NCBI GenBank assembly: GCA_017461235.1
Contig: JAFTYU010000004.1
Coordinates: 1 to 64,000 of the forward strand
DNA length: 64,000 nt
Reading direction: 5' to 3'
Origin: Clostridia bacterium
GTDB taxonomy: Bacteria; Bacillota; Clostridia; Oscillospirales; Acutalibacteraceae
In this document: in pieces, positions 1 to 8,800 of the stretch
Layout of the letters: every line of letters starts with the position of its first letter
How positions within the stretch are numbered: the first letter of the stretch is position 1
Notes under the pieces: model-generated
Databases searched by the model: none
The model's input: the letters and a program-made list of their open reading frames with translations, nothing else
Told to the model about the DNA's origin: nothing
Program-made: the position numbers and the translations under genes

Positions 1-242
1 ACGAGAGGACCGGGATGGACGCACCGCTGGTGCATCGGTTGTCACGCCAGTGGCACGGCCGAGTAGCTATGTGCGGATTGGATAAACGCTGAAAGCATCT
101 AAGCGTGAAGCCATCTCCAAGATAAGATTTCCCATAACTTAAGTTAGTAAGACCCCTCAAGGACTATGAGGTTGATAGGCTGCGTGTGTAAGCATGGTGA
201 CATGTTCAGCTAAGCAGTACTAATAGGTCGAGGGCTTGACCA
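1..242 (+). rRNA. 23S ribosomal RNA, 3' end (partial)
   Basis: The first 240 or so bases match the conserved 3' part of bacterial 23S rRNA, including the sarcin-ricin-proximal GAGAGGACCGGGATGGAC block, the AGTACTAATAGGTCGAGG block and the terminal CTTGACC that pairs with the 5' end of the molecule. The gene starts outside the window. No 5S rRNA follows before the terminator-like hairpin at 303. Confidence 0.95.
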
Positions 243-302
243 TTTCGTTTGTTTCTTTCGCTTTCCCTTTGTTCAGTTTTCAGGGTATTTGCCTTGTTGA
301 CG

Positions 303-335
303 AGAGTTGAAGTTTTACTTCGACTCTTTTTTTCT
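303..335 (+). terminator. Intrinsic terminator of the rRNA operon
   Basis: Inverted repeat AGAGTTGAAG / CTTCGACTCT (303-312 with 318-327, one G-T pair) followed directly by a run of T. It lies about 60 bases after the 23S end, so the rRNA transcript appears to stop here without a 5S gene. Confidence 0.75.
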
Positions 336-354
336 TTATTTTTTGATTTTTTTA

Positions 355-383
355 TTGACAAATAAAAAATATAGTGGTAGTAT
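355..383 (+). promoter_or_regulatory. Sigma-A promoter of the tyrA leader
   Basis: TTGACA at 355-360, a 17-base spacer and TAGTAT at 378-383. The -35 is perfect and the -10 matches at four of six positions. A start near 390 would place the leader ORF at 409 right at the beginning of the transcript. Confidence 0.8.
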
Positions 384-408
384 CATAAAAAATGAAAGGA
401 AAATCGTT

Positions 409-462
409 ATGAAGAATGTTATCGTAGCTACATACTATTATTACTATTACTTAGGTGAATAA
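409..462 (+). CDS. Tyr-rich leader peptide (attenuator peptide of tyrA)
   Basis: A 17-codon ORF reading MKNVIVATYYYYYYLGE, with GAAAGGA as a ribosome binding site a few bases upstream. Six consecutive Tyr codons (TAC TAT TAT TAC TAT TAC, 433-450) lie inside one arm of a hairpin and just ahead of an intrinsic terminator. The next gene is prephenate dehydrogenase, whose pathway makes tyrosine. This is the classic design of ribosome-mediated attenuation: lack of charged tRNA-Tyr would stall the ribosome on the Tyr run and change downstream folding. The ORF, codon run and terminator are seen in the sequence. The regulatory mechanism is inferred. It is too short for usual gene callers. Confidence 0.85.
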   Translation: MKNVIVATYYYYYYLGE

Positions 463-522
463 GTAATAGTGATTTGTGCTGCTTTCTTTGTATCGTTTGA
501 TATTCCCTTGCAGTCATTCACT
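443..522 (+). promoter_or_regulatory. Alternative RNA folds of the tyrA attenuator
   Basis: Segment 443-452 (ACTATTACTT, within the Tyr codons) is perfectly complementary to 461-470 (AAGTAATAGT), giving a 10-bp hairpin 1:2. A stalled ribosome on the Tyr codons would block it. Freed bases AGTGA (468-472) and CTGC (479-482) can then pair with TCACT (518-522) and GCAG (510-513), which would break the terminator at 505-539. The first hairpin is certain by complementarity. The antiterminator is short (5 plus 4 bp) and tentative. Confidence 0.6.
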
Positions 523-539
523 GCAAGGGTTTTATTTTT
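505..539 (+). terminator. Attenuator terminator upstream of tyrA
   Basis: Perfect 9-bp stem CCCTTGCAG / CTGCAAGGG (505-513 with 521-529), a 7-base loop, then TTTTATTTTT. It stands 12 bases before the tyrA start and after the Tyr-rich leader ORF. Confidence 0.85.
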
Positions 540-551
540 GGAGGAATTTTT

Positions 552-1382
552 ATGAATATCGGTGTAGTTGGTCTCGGTCTTATTGGTGGTTCTCTTGCAA
601 AGTCCGCAAAGAAGAACACAAATTATAAGGTTTATGGCTATGATATTAATAATGAGGTTGTAAAGTCTGCAATTTCTGATAAAAGCATTGACGGAGAGTT
701 GACTGAAAAACGGCTTGCAGCATGTGATTATGTTTTTATACCGCTTTATCCTGAAGCAGTTATTGAATATGTCGAAAAAAATGCAGAGATTTTCAAGGAT
801 GGAGCTACTGTAATAGACTGCGCCGGTGTTAAACGTTCGGTTTGTGATAAATGTTTTGCTATTGCAGAGAATCACAACTTCTCTTTTGTAGGCGGACATC
901 CTATGGCGGGTACGCAGTATTCAGGCTTTGAAAATTCAAAAGACACAATGTTTTATAATGCACCCTTTGTTCTCACTCCTAAAGAGAATGAAGACATATT
1001 AATACTTGCGAATGCCAGAGAAGTAATTATGAAACTCGGATTCGGACGAGTTTCGGTAATGACAGCCCAAAAACACGATAAGCTTATTGCTTTTACTTCT
1101 CAGCTTGCTCACGTTGTTTCAAATGCATTTGTTAAAAGTCCGTCTGCTCTTGAAAGAAAAGGCATTTCTGCGGGTAGCTATAAAGACCTTACCCGTGTTG
1201 CCTATCTTAATGAGTATATGTGGACAGAGCTTTTCCTTGAAAATAAGGATAACCTGATATTCGAGCTGGACAATATTATTGCTGAGCTTCAGAAATACAG
1301 CGACGCTATGAAAGCCGATGATTCAGATACTTTACGTCAACTTCTCAGAGATGGCAAAGAGATGAAATTACGCGCTGATTGA
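552..1382 (+). CDS. tyrA: Prephenate dehydrogenase
   Basis: Converts prephenate to 4-hydroxyphenylpyruvate with NAD+, the committed step to tyrosine, in the cytosol. The 276-residue protein opens with a Rossmann nucleotide-binding motif (VGLGLIGGSLA, residues 6-16) and contains the family motif GGHPMAGTQYSGFENS near residue 116. The C-terminal part is helical, as in the dimerisation domain of the family. It lacks a C-terminal ACT regulatory domain, which many Firmicute TyrA proteins carry, so feedback may be weak and the attenuator upstream may carry most of the control. GGAGG at 540-544 fixes the ATG at 552. No T-box was seen, although Firmicute Tyr genes often use one. The gene appears monocistronic. 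Confidence 0.93.
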   Translation: MNIGVVGLGLIGGSLAKSAKKNTNYKVYGYDINNEVVKSAISDKSIDGELTEKRLAACDYVFIPLYPEAVIEYVEKNAEIFKDGATVIDCAGVKRSVCDKCFAIAENHNFSFVGGHPMAGTQYSGFENSKDTMFYNAPFVLTPKENEDILILANAREVIMKLGFGRVSVMTAQKHDKLIAFTSQLAHVVSNAFVKSPSALERKGISAGSYKDLTRVAYLNEYMWTELFLENKDNLIFELDNIIAELQKYSDAMKADDSDTLRQLLRDGKEMKLRAD

Positions 1383-1556
1383 TAATAATATTTTGATAAA
1401 GCGCCCATTTATTTTGGTGTTTGTCGATTTACATATTTTGTTGCATTTTTGTCACAAAAAAATTGGTTATATTTTAGTTAATATGCTACTTCCTAAAAAT
1501 CAAAAAAGTGATATAATATAATAGTAATTTAATATGTACATAAAAGGAGAAGTATT

Positions 1557-2822
1557 ATGAAAAAGACTTTAAGTGTATTCTTATCAGTGCTTGTGTTGTT
1601 ATCAGTTTTTTCTGTAGCAGCATTTGCCGCAGAAGCTCCTGAGCTTAAAGATTTAAAATGTACTTTTGATGGTGTTGAACTTTCCTGGACAGGAAGTGCA
1701 GATGCTGTTAACTATCTTGTTTACCGCGCCGAAGGTGCTGACGGTGAGCTTGATTGTATTGCTACTACGACCAAAACAAAGTATGTTGATAAGGACGTTA
1801 CAGTTGGTAAAATCTATAAATATACTGTAACTGTTGTTAACGCTGACGGTAGTTATACTAAACCTAATCTTGCCGATGCAAAAACAGTTCTTTTTGCAAA
1901 AGCTCCCTGTGCTCATGAAGATTATAAATGGGTTATTGATTACAGAGCAACGGTTTATGCTTCAGGTTTAAAGCACAAGGAATGTAACACCTGTCACGAA
2001 AAATTCGGCGAAGTTATTATTCCCCAGCTTGTTACTGCAACTCCCGTACTTAAAACACTTGCTAACAGAACAAATGGTGTTTACGTTTCCTGGACTGAGA
2101 TTGAGGGCGCAACCAGCTACAACGTTTACAGACGTGGTGCCGGTGAAAAATGGAAATTGATCAGAATTACAGCAGCTACATCTATTGTGGATAAGACTGT
2201 TGAAAACGGTAAAATATACAGATATACAATTAAAGCGCGCAATGCTGCCGGCTTAAGTCCTTATGTTGACGGCAAAGCAATCAAGTTCATTGAATCTCCT
2301 GTTAACATTAAAGCTAACAATACACCCGGTGGTATTAAAGTTACATGGACTGCAGTTGAAGGTGCAACAAGCTATAGAGTTTACCGTAAAGCACTCGGTG
2401 ATACATCGTGGACTTTGATCGGTACAACCAAGAAAGCATATTACGGCGATGTTAAGGTTGAGGCTGCGCAGACGTATACATACACTGTAAGAGTAGTTTC
2501 AGGCAAAAATATCAGCTACTTCTATGCAGGTGAGAGTGAAGTTCGTCTTGAAAGACCTGCCCTTGTGAGTGCAAAATCTTCATCCGAAGGTATCACAGTT
2601 TCATGGGAAAAAGTTGACGGTGCAAAAGGTTACTATGTTTACCGTAAAACCGCAAATTCAGGTTGGGTGCGTATCGGTACTGTTAAGAATGTAAGATCTT
2701 CTGCATATCTTGATAAGTCTACAACTAAAGGTGTTAAATACACATACACAGTAAGAGCATTTAATGGTGATTCAAGAAGTTACTATTACACAGATGGTAT
2801 TACTTGTAAGGATGTTCACTAA
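1557..2822 (+). CDS. Secreted fibronectin type III repeat protein
   Basis: A 421-residue exported protein of unknown role, probably cell-surface or extracellular. Residues 1-24 form a clear signal peptide with an AFA-A cleavage site. About four Fn3-like beta-sandwich repeats follow, with the recurring pattern V-SW..V.GA..Y.VYR....W..I......Y.D......Y.YTVR (roughly residues 28-110, 158-245, 246-330 and 331-415). Between the first and second lies a cysteine/histidine insert (CAHEDYKW then CNTCHEKFG, about residues 118-150) of a kind common beside Fn3 repeats in gut Clostridia. There is no LPXTG motif, dockerin or enzyme domain. AAAGGAGA precedes the ATG, and a TATAAT at 1512-1517 is the likely -10. 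Function is not known. Confidence 0.85.
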   Translation: MKKTLSVFLSVLVLLSVFSVAAFAAEAPELKDLKCTFDGVELSWTGSADAVNYLVYRAEGADGELDCIATTTKTKYVDKDVTVGKIYKYTVTVVNADGSYTKPNLADAKTVLFAKAPCAHEDYKWVIDYRATVYASGLKHKECNTCHEKFGEVIIPQLVTATPVLKTLANRTNGVYVSWTEIEGATSYNVYRRGAGEKWKLIRITAATSIVDKTVENGKIYRYTIKARNAAGLSPYVDGKAIKFIESPVNIKANNTPGGIKVTWTAVEGATSYRVYRKALGDTSWTLIGTTKKAYYGDVKVEAAQTYTYTVRVVSGKNISYFYAGESEVRLERPALVSAKSSSEGITVSWEKVDGAKGYYVYRKTANSGWVRIGTVKNVRSSAYLDKSTTKGVKYTYTVRAFNGDSRSYYYTDGITCKDVH

Positions 2823-2830
2823 ATAAATTA

Positions 2831-2871
2831 AACGGGATGTAAAAAACAAAGTTTTTTACATCCCGTTTTTT
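2831..2871. terminator. Bidirectional terminator between convergent genes
   Basis: A 16-bp stem (2831-2846 with 2851-2866) built on ACGGGATGTAAAAAAC with a short loop, flanked by A and T runs. It can serve the Fn3 gene on + and the HAD gene on -. Confidence 0.85.
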
Positions 2872-2872
2872 A

Positions 2873-3667
2873 TCAATAAATATTATTAAGTATTTCAATA
2901 GCGTGGGCAATGCAGCCATCGTTATTGGAGCGTGTTACGTGCTTTGCAACACTTAAGGCTTCCGTTGAACCGTTTTCAGGAACGAAACTACCTGCGGCAG
3001 CAACAAGCATTTCAACGTCGTTGTATCCATCGCCTGCGGCGTAAGTGTTCCGGGCGTCACAACCAAGAGCATTTGCGAGCTTCAAAAGACCTGTACCTTT
3101 ATCAACACCTTTTTTCAGTATTTCGACATAGTCACCCGTAGTTTTTAAGAAGTTGACTTCAGGATGTTTTTCAAGTATATCCTGAACTTCTTTTGAATGC
3201 CCGTGGGCGGCTATCATAACTTTAGTCCATGGCAGTTTTGCATCTTCGGGTTCGGTTATTATATTAAATTCAATGCCCTGACTTGTGAAATGCTGTTCGG
3301 AGTGGGAGTTGAGATTTATTGCGCAAACCTTATCAAAGTTATAAAACTCAATAGAAATATCGGGAAAAACCTTTAATATATCTCGTATTGCAGGTAAACC
3401 TTCTTCACCGACTGCATCGTTGAAAATGATTTTTTCTTTTTCATAATCATAAGCCATAGCACCGTTACCGAGCAAAACGGGCGCATTAATGTATTCCTTA
3501 TTGTACAGGTGGAATCCCTGATATATTCTTCCGGTACAAACGGTGAAAAAACCGCCTTGTACCATGAAACCGGATATTGCTTTTTTTACATCATCGGTAA
3601 TGATTCCGTCATCAGTTTTCAAAGTACCGTCAAAGTCACTTGCAAGCAAAACATTTTTAAATTTCAT
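2873..3667 (-). CDS. HAD-superfamily hydrolase, Cof-type
   Basis: A 264-residue cytosolic phosphatase-like protein, likely acting on sugar phosphates or related small metabolites. Motif I is ASDFDGTLKTDDG at residues 9-21 with the nucleophile and acid/base Asp pair. Motif II is the T of FTVCTGR, and motif IV is AAGDGYNDVEML near residue 210. A Lys of the KG-D/KGTGL segment before motif IV fits motif III. Length and the large cap domain match the Cof/IIB class. It is transcribed alone, convergent with the Fn3 gene, from a promoter at 3683-3711. The substrate cannot be read from sequence. A histidinol-phosphatase role is not supported by its family. Confidence 0.85.
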   Translation of the reverse strand: MKFKNVLLASDFDGTLKTDDGIITDDVKKAISGFMVQGGFFTVCTGRIYQGFHLYNKEYINAPVLLGNGAMAYDYEKEKIIFNDAVGEEGLPAIRDILKVFPDISIEFYNFDKVCAINLNSHSEQHFTSQGIEFNIITEPEDAKLPWTKVMIAAHGHSKEVQDILEKHPEVNFLKTTGDYVEILKKGVDKGTGLLKLANALGCDARNTYAAGDGYNDVEMLVAAAGSFVPENGSTEALSVAKHVTRSNNDGCIAHAIEILNNIY

Positions 3668-3682
3668 ATAATCACCGAAGTT

Positions 3683-3711
3683 ATTTTATCAAAACATAAA
3701 AATTTTTTCAA
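3683..3711 (-). promoter_or_regulatory. Promoter of the HAD hydrolase gene
   Basis: On the minus strand TTGAAA (complement of 3706-3711), a 17-base spacer and TAAAAT (complement of 3683-3688), 16 bases before the ATG. Confidence 0.65.
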
Positions 3712-3826
3712 TGTGTAATCAGTAAAGTTACAAACGATAAGTTGGTTATGAAGTTCTATTTGGTAATGTGAATAAATAATTATATGGATATTTGTTTGTT
3801 TTCTACCAAAAATGGTATTAAAAATC

Positions 3827-3855
3827 TTGATTATACGCATATAGAGTGATATAAT
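3827..3855 (+). promoter_or_regulatory. Promoter of typA
   Basis: TTGATT at 3827-3832, a 17-base spacer and a perfect TATAAT at 3850-3855, about 57 bases before the proposed GTG start of typA. Confidence 0.75.
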
Positions 3856-3912
3856 ATTTAATTATTTATTGTAATTATTTATCGGATTTTGAAATTTTTG
3901 AAGGTGAAATCA

Positions 3913-5736
3913 GTGGATAGAAGAGAAGATATAAGAAACGTTGCCATTATCGCCCACGTTGACCACGGTAAAACAACACTTGTTGACCAGCTTCTTCATC
4001 AGAGTGGTATATTCCGTTCAAATGAGCAGGTTGATGATCGTGTTATGGACTCCAACGATCTCGAGAAAGAACGCGGTATTACAATACTTTCCAAAAATAC
4101 AGGCGTACATTACAACGGTGTGAAAATAAATATTGTTGACACCCCCGGTCACGCAGACTTCGGCGGTGAAGTTGAGCGTATTATGATGATGGTTGACGGT
4201 GTTCTGTTGTTGGTTGATGCCTTTGAAGGTTGTATGCCTCAGACACGCTTCGTGCTTAAAAAAGCTCTTGCTCTCGGTAAAAAAGCCATTGTTGTTATTA
4301 ATAAAATTGACAGACCCGGCGCAAGACCGCTTGAGGTTATTGACGAAGTTCTGGATTTGTTTATTGAGCTTGGTGCTAATGATGACCAGATTGAGTTTCC
4401 GGTTGTTTTTGCATCTGCGCGTGACGGTTACGCATCTCTTGAACCCGATGTAAGGGAAGGCGATATGCGTCCGCTTTTCGATTCCATTATTGAAAATATT
4501 GACCCACCTTGCGGTGAGATGGACGGGCCGTTACAGCTTTTGTTCTCAAGCCTTGATTATGACGATTATCTTGGCAGAATCGGTGTAGGCAGAGTTGAAC
4601 GCGGTAGTGTAAAAGAAGGTCAACAGGCAGTTCTTTGCAAGCAGGACGGGTCAACCGAAAACGTAAAAGTTGTAAAACTTTATAATTTTGAAGGTCTTGC
4701 AAGAGTGGAATGTCAGGAAGCAAAGATGGGCGATCTTGTTGCTGTGTCGGGTATTACTGACCTTAATATAGGTGAAACGGTATGCGATAAAGAGCATCCC
4801 GATCCGCTTCCCTTCGTTAAGATTGATGAACCTACAATTTCAATGAACTTTATGGTTAACGATAGCCCGTTTGCAGGTAAGGAAGGTAAATTCGTTACAT
4901 CACGTAACATCCGCGCCCGACTTTTCAAAGAGGTTGAAACAAACGTAAGTATGCGTGTTGAAGAAACTGATACTACCGACTCCTTTAAGGTTAGCGGCAG
5001 GGGTGAGCTGCATCTTTCAATACTTATTGAAACAATGCGCCGTCAGGGTTACGAGTTTCAGGTTTCACGTCCTCAGGTTATTTTTAAGAATGGTCCTGAT
5101 GGTGAACTTCTTGAACCTATGGAATTGCTTATAGTGGAAGTTCCTGAAAATTATGTTGGTTCAGTTATGGAAAAAATCGGTTCACGTAAGGGTGAACTGG
5201 AAAATATGGATGTGCGCGATGGCGGTTCAACCCACATTGAGTTCAAAATACCTGCACGTGGTCTTATCGGATACCGTTCTGAGTTTATGACTGATACAAA
5301 CGGTAATGGTATTATGAATAACCTTTTTGCAGGCTATGAGCCTTATAAAGGTGATATTCAGATGCGTGAACGCGGTTCAATCGTTGTACACGAAACAGGT
5401 GAAAGTACAGGCTACGGTCTTTTCAATACACAGGATAGGGGAAGGCTCTTCATCGGACCCGGTGTACCTGTTTATGAAGGTATGATTGTAGGTGAATGTG
5501 CAAAGAATGAAGACATTGTTTGTAACGTTTGCAAGAAAAAACAAATGACAAACACACGCGCATCAGGTAGTGACGAGGCACTCCGTCTTGTTCCGCCTAC
5601 AACGCTTTCTCTTGAACAATCAATGGAGTTTATCGGTGACGATGAACTTGTTGAAATAACCCCTGAAAGCATCCGTCTGAGAAAGAGAATCCTTTCAAAA
5701 GAAAAACGAATGAAACAACAGTTTGGACATAAATGA
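3913..5736 (+). CDS. typA: Ribosome-associated GTPase TypA/BipA
   Basis: A translational GTPase of the EF-G-like group that acts on ribosomes in assembly and stress adaptation. The G1 motif AHVDHGKTT, the switch/G2 region EKERGIT, G3 DTPGHADFGGEVERI and G4 NKIDR are all present in the first 130 residues. EF-G-like domains II, III and V follow and end in the TypA-specific C-terminal domain (GRLFIGPGVPVYEGMIVGE). The frame is open from a TTG at 3889, but AAGGTG sits seven bases before the GTG at 3913. That start gives VDRREDIRNVAIIAHVDHG, which agrees with the usual TypA N-terminus, so 3913 is chosen (607 residues). A hairpin terminator follows at once, so it is a single-gene unit. Confidence 0.95.
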   Translation: MDRREDIRNVAIIAHVDHGKTTLVDQLLHQSGIFRSNEQVDDRVMDSNDLEKERGITILSKNTGVHYNGVKINIVDTPGHADFGGEVERIMMMVDGVLLLVDAFEGCMPQTRFVLKKALALGKKAIVVINKIDRPGARPLEVIDEVLDLFIELGANDDQIEFPVVFASARDGYASLEPDVREGDMRPLFDSIIENIDPPCGEMDGPLQLLFSSLDYDDYLGRIGVGRVERGSVKEGQQAVLCKQDGSTENVKVVKLYNFEGLARVECQEAKMGDLVAVSGITDLNIGETVCDKEHPDPLPFVKIDEPTISMNFMVNDSPFAGKEGKFVTSRNIRARLFKEVETNVSMRVEETDTTDSFKVSGRGELHLSILIETMRRQGYEFQVSRPQVIFKNGPDGELLEPMELLIVEVPENYVGSVMEKIGSRKGELENMDVRDGGSTHIEFKIPARGLIGYRSEFMTDTNGNGIMNNLFAGYEPYKGDIQMRERGSIVVHETGESTGYGLFNTQDRGRLFIGPGVPVYEGMIVGECAKNEDIVCNVCKKKQMTNTRASGSDEALRLVPPTTLSLEQSMEFIGDDELVEITPESIRLRKRILSKEKRMKQQFGHK

Positions 5737-5741
5737 TAAGC

Positions 5742-5772
5742 ATAACCACCGTTTTCGGTGGTTATATTTTTT
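5742..5772 (+). terminator. Terminator of typA
   Basis: Stem ATAACCACC / GGTGGTTAT (5742-5750 with 5757-5765) followed by a T-rich tract. Confidence 0.8.
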
Positions 5773-5867
5773 TATATAAAGATTTTTCAAATTGATATTG
5801 AGAAAAAATTCAATAAATGTTATGATTGCTTTGTATTGGCGAAATTAAAACGGAGGTTCGTTTTTAT

Positions 5868-8800
5868 ATGAGAAAGAAATTCAAACGTGTTTCAATTATT
5901 TGTGTATGCGTGTTGTTGCTTGTATCAAGCCTTTTATCGCCTGTAGCATTTTCGGCTTCGGGTGTATATGAGCTTACATTTGACAATTTGTTTATTTTTG
6001 AGCAATGGTCTAATAATACAAATTCAAGTATTGTCGCGCCCGGTACACCGGGTGAGTTGACCGAGGATATTGAAACAGGCACTTTTAACCTTGTTAATAC
6101 ATCAACTGAAAGTGTTGAAACTTATACAACCTTCGGAAATAGTATCAGCGGATATTATTATATGGATGTTGAACCCAATACCCAATACACCTTCGCTTTT
6201 TCGGTAGAGAGAACAGAGAGCAATCCTACACAGAATATGGAAGCTTTTGTTTTCTACTATGATTCAAACGGAAATCTTACGGAATGGGTGAGCTATAACC
6301 CCATACACTACGGACTCAGCGAATGGGATTTTACTACACCTTCCGGTACTGAATATATTCAGGTTCGTTTTGATAATAACTGGCCGGATTCTCAGGCAAA
6401 GGTTTCAGATATAAGAATTTGTGAAACAGAGATTTACGAATATTCAAAGGATTTGGACTTCAGAAAATCTTTCACATATTCATCGGGAGCAACCTACGGT
6501 GAGCTTCCTGCACCGGAGAGGGAAGGACTCGTTTTTTCAGGTTGGTTTACCGAGCCCGACGGTCAAGGTGAAGAAATAACCTCAGACACAAAAATGTCGG
6601 CGCAGAGTTATTCTCTGTTTTCATACTGGACAACTATTCCCGTTAGTGCATTAGAAGTAGTATGTGCACCTGTTAAGCAAAACTATTATTCGGGTGAAAA
6701 ACTTAATACAAGGGGCCTTGTTTTAGCTGTAACTTATCCTGACGGAACCAAAGAAAATATTGATGAAGATTTTATTTGTTCTCCTATGGTGTTATCTGCA
6801 ACAGGCGAACAGACTATTACTGTTTCTTACGGCAGCGGCTCAACGGAGTTTACCGTAAATGTTGAAGCATCCAAAAACGAAAGCATAATGCTTAATAACA
6901 CACAGTACACAGCTTCACTTGCCAATAATACATATACTCTCAATTATAACTCAACCGCATTTAATCGTTTTGAATTAACCTATTCTTCTGATGCTTACGT
7001 TAAAGGAACAATGAATTTCGGTACGGTTACAGAAGAATTCTTTTTAGAAGCGGCTGATAGTGGTAGTTTTTCAAGTTATATTGATGGTTTCCTTGACGGA
7101 ACAACTCAGAGTAAGGTCGTTTCAATTAGTTTTGAGTCTCTTGATAAAGAATTTGCAGATTTTACGCTTCTTTCCCTTAATTTAAGTCAGGGTACTGATA
7201 TAAGTGATGATTATGGTATGGTTTACCTTTCGGGCGCTGACTACAAAATCGGCATAGATCTTGATTGGGGCGGCGCGCTCACATATATGGAAGATTTAGG
7301 AAACAGTGTTGTAGCAGCGCAGAAAAAGTCATATTTTGGCGCCACTACGAACCCTGTGGAGGTTGGCTTGTCTACTGATTTTAAGAGCTCAGGTTTAACA
7401 AGATATAATACTTTAGGTAATGTTAATCTGATTAACGCTCACGATACGGGCAGACTTGTTCAACAGTCATATTACGGTGCAGGCGACTCTACCTATGAGC
7501 CGGGGATGTTTGAAGGTGCAGCATGGCCATATAACCCTGTTCAAGGCGGTAACGTTTATAACGATCCAAGTAAAATTGTTGATTTACAGGTTACGGATAG
7601 TTACATTTATATAAAATGCCGTCCCCTTGACTGGGCACGCGAGTCACAGTATATAACACCGACATATATGGAAGCATGGTACACTCTCGAAGACGGAATG
7701 ATGAGAGCATCCTGCAGATTTGTGGATTTCTCGGGCTATCCGTCTTTGACAACTAATCAGGAGGTTCCCGCATTCTATTGCGTCGAGCCACTTAATAATT
7801 TTGTGTATTATTCGGGTGGTGAGGCTTGGTTAGACAGTAACACTAAGGTTACAAGAAGTGATTTGCAGTTCTGGAGCGGACGCGATGACCAGAATTTCCC
7901 GTGTAACGAGAACTGGGCGGCTTTCGTAGGCGACGGCTCGAGCGGTTACGGTATAGGTGTTTATGCTCCGGGTCAGACTGATTTCTGCGCAGGTGTTATG
8001 GAACGTGATACTTTAACGTCTCTGGATGATGCGAATATGACGTCAGACCTTATACCCGGTCAACCTGCCGCAAATCATAATTCAACGTCATACATAGGTG
8101 TTATGGATTCAATTTGTTTCCAAAGTTATACACCCATTGAGTATTGCTATTACATTACAACAGGTGACGTAACTTCAATCCGTAACAAGTTCAAACCCCT
8201 TGCACAGGAAGAAACTGATATCTGTGATGCAACCTATACAAATGGTTTTTGTGATATGTGCGGAAGGTATAAAGCTCCCGAACTTACTACGGACAAATAC
8301 GATGTTAATGATGATAACGCGTTTGATAACGTTTATGAGATTTCAAGTATGGGTGAGCTTAATTGGTTCAGGGATAACGTCAACAACGGTGACGTGAATG
8401 CCAACGCAGTGCTTACTTGCGACATTACTGACAACAGTGGCGTTCTTGCGGCTTACGGTACATTGGCGAGTGATACATCCGGCTTCAGAAATTGGACACC
8501 CATAGGTAATCAGACTTGCAAGTATAACGGACATTTTGATGGTCAGGGTCATACAATAAACGGACTTTATATGAATGATACAAGCCTTTCTTACGGTGGC
8601 CTTTTTGGTTATGCAGAGTCAGATTCCGTAATTGAAAGGGTAGGTATTGATGATTCCTATTTCTATGGTAATCAATATATAGGTGGTATTTGCGGTTATG
8701 GTAACGGAAAAATTGAAAACTGTTACTCATTGTATGCAATCACAAAAGGCAGTTCTTATGTGGGCGGCGTAACCGGTTACAATAACGTATCTGTGAAGAA

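Noticed and set aside
447-899. 150-codon open frame on the minus strand opposite the tyrA leader and gene
   Set aside because: No binding site, odd composition (many Asn, Ile, Cys), and it lies opposite a certain gene and attenuator.
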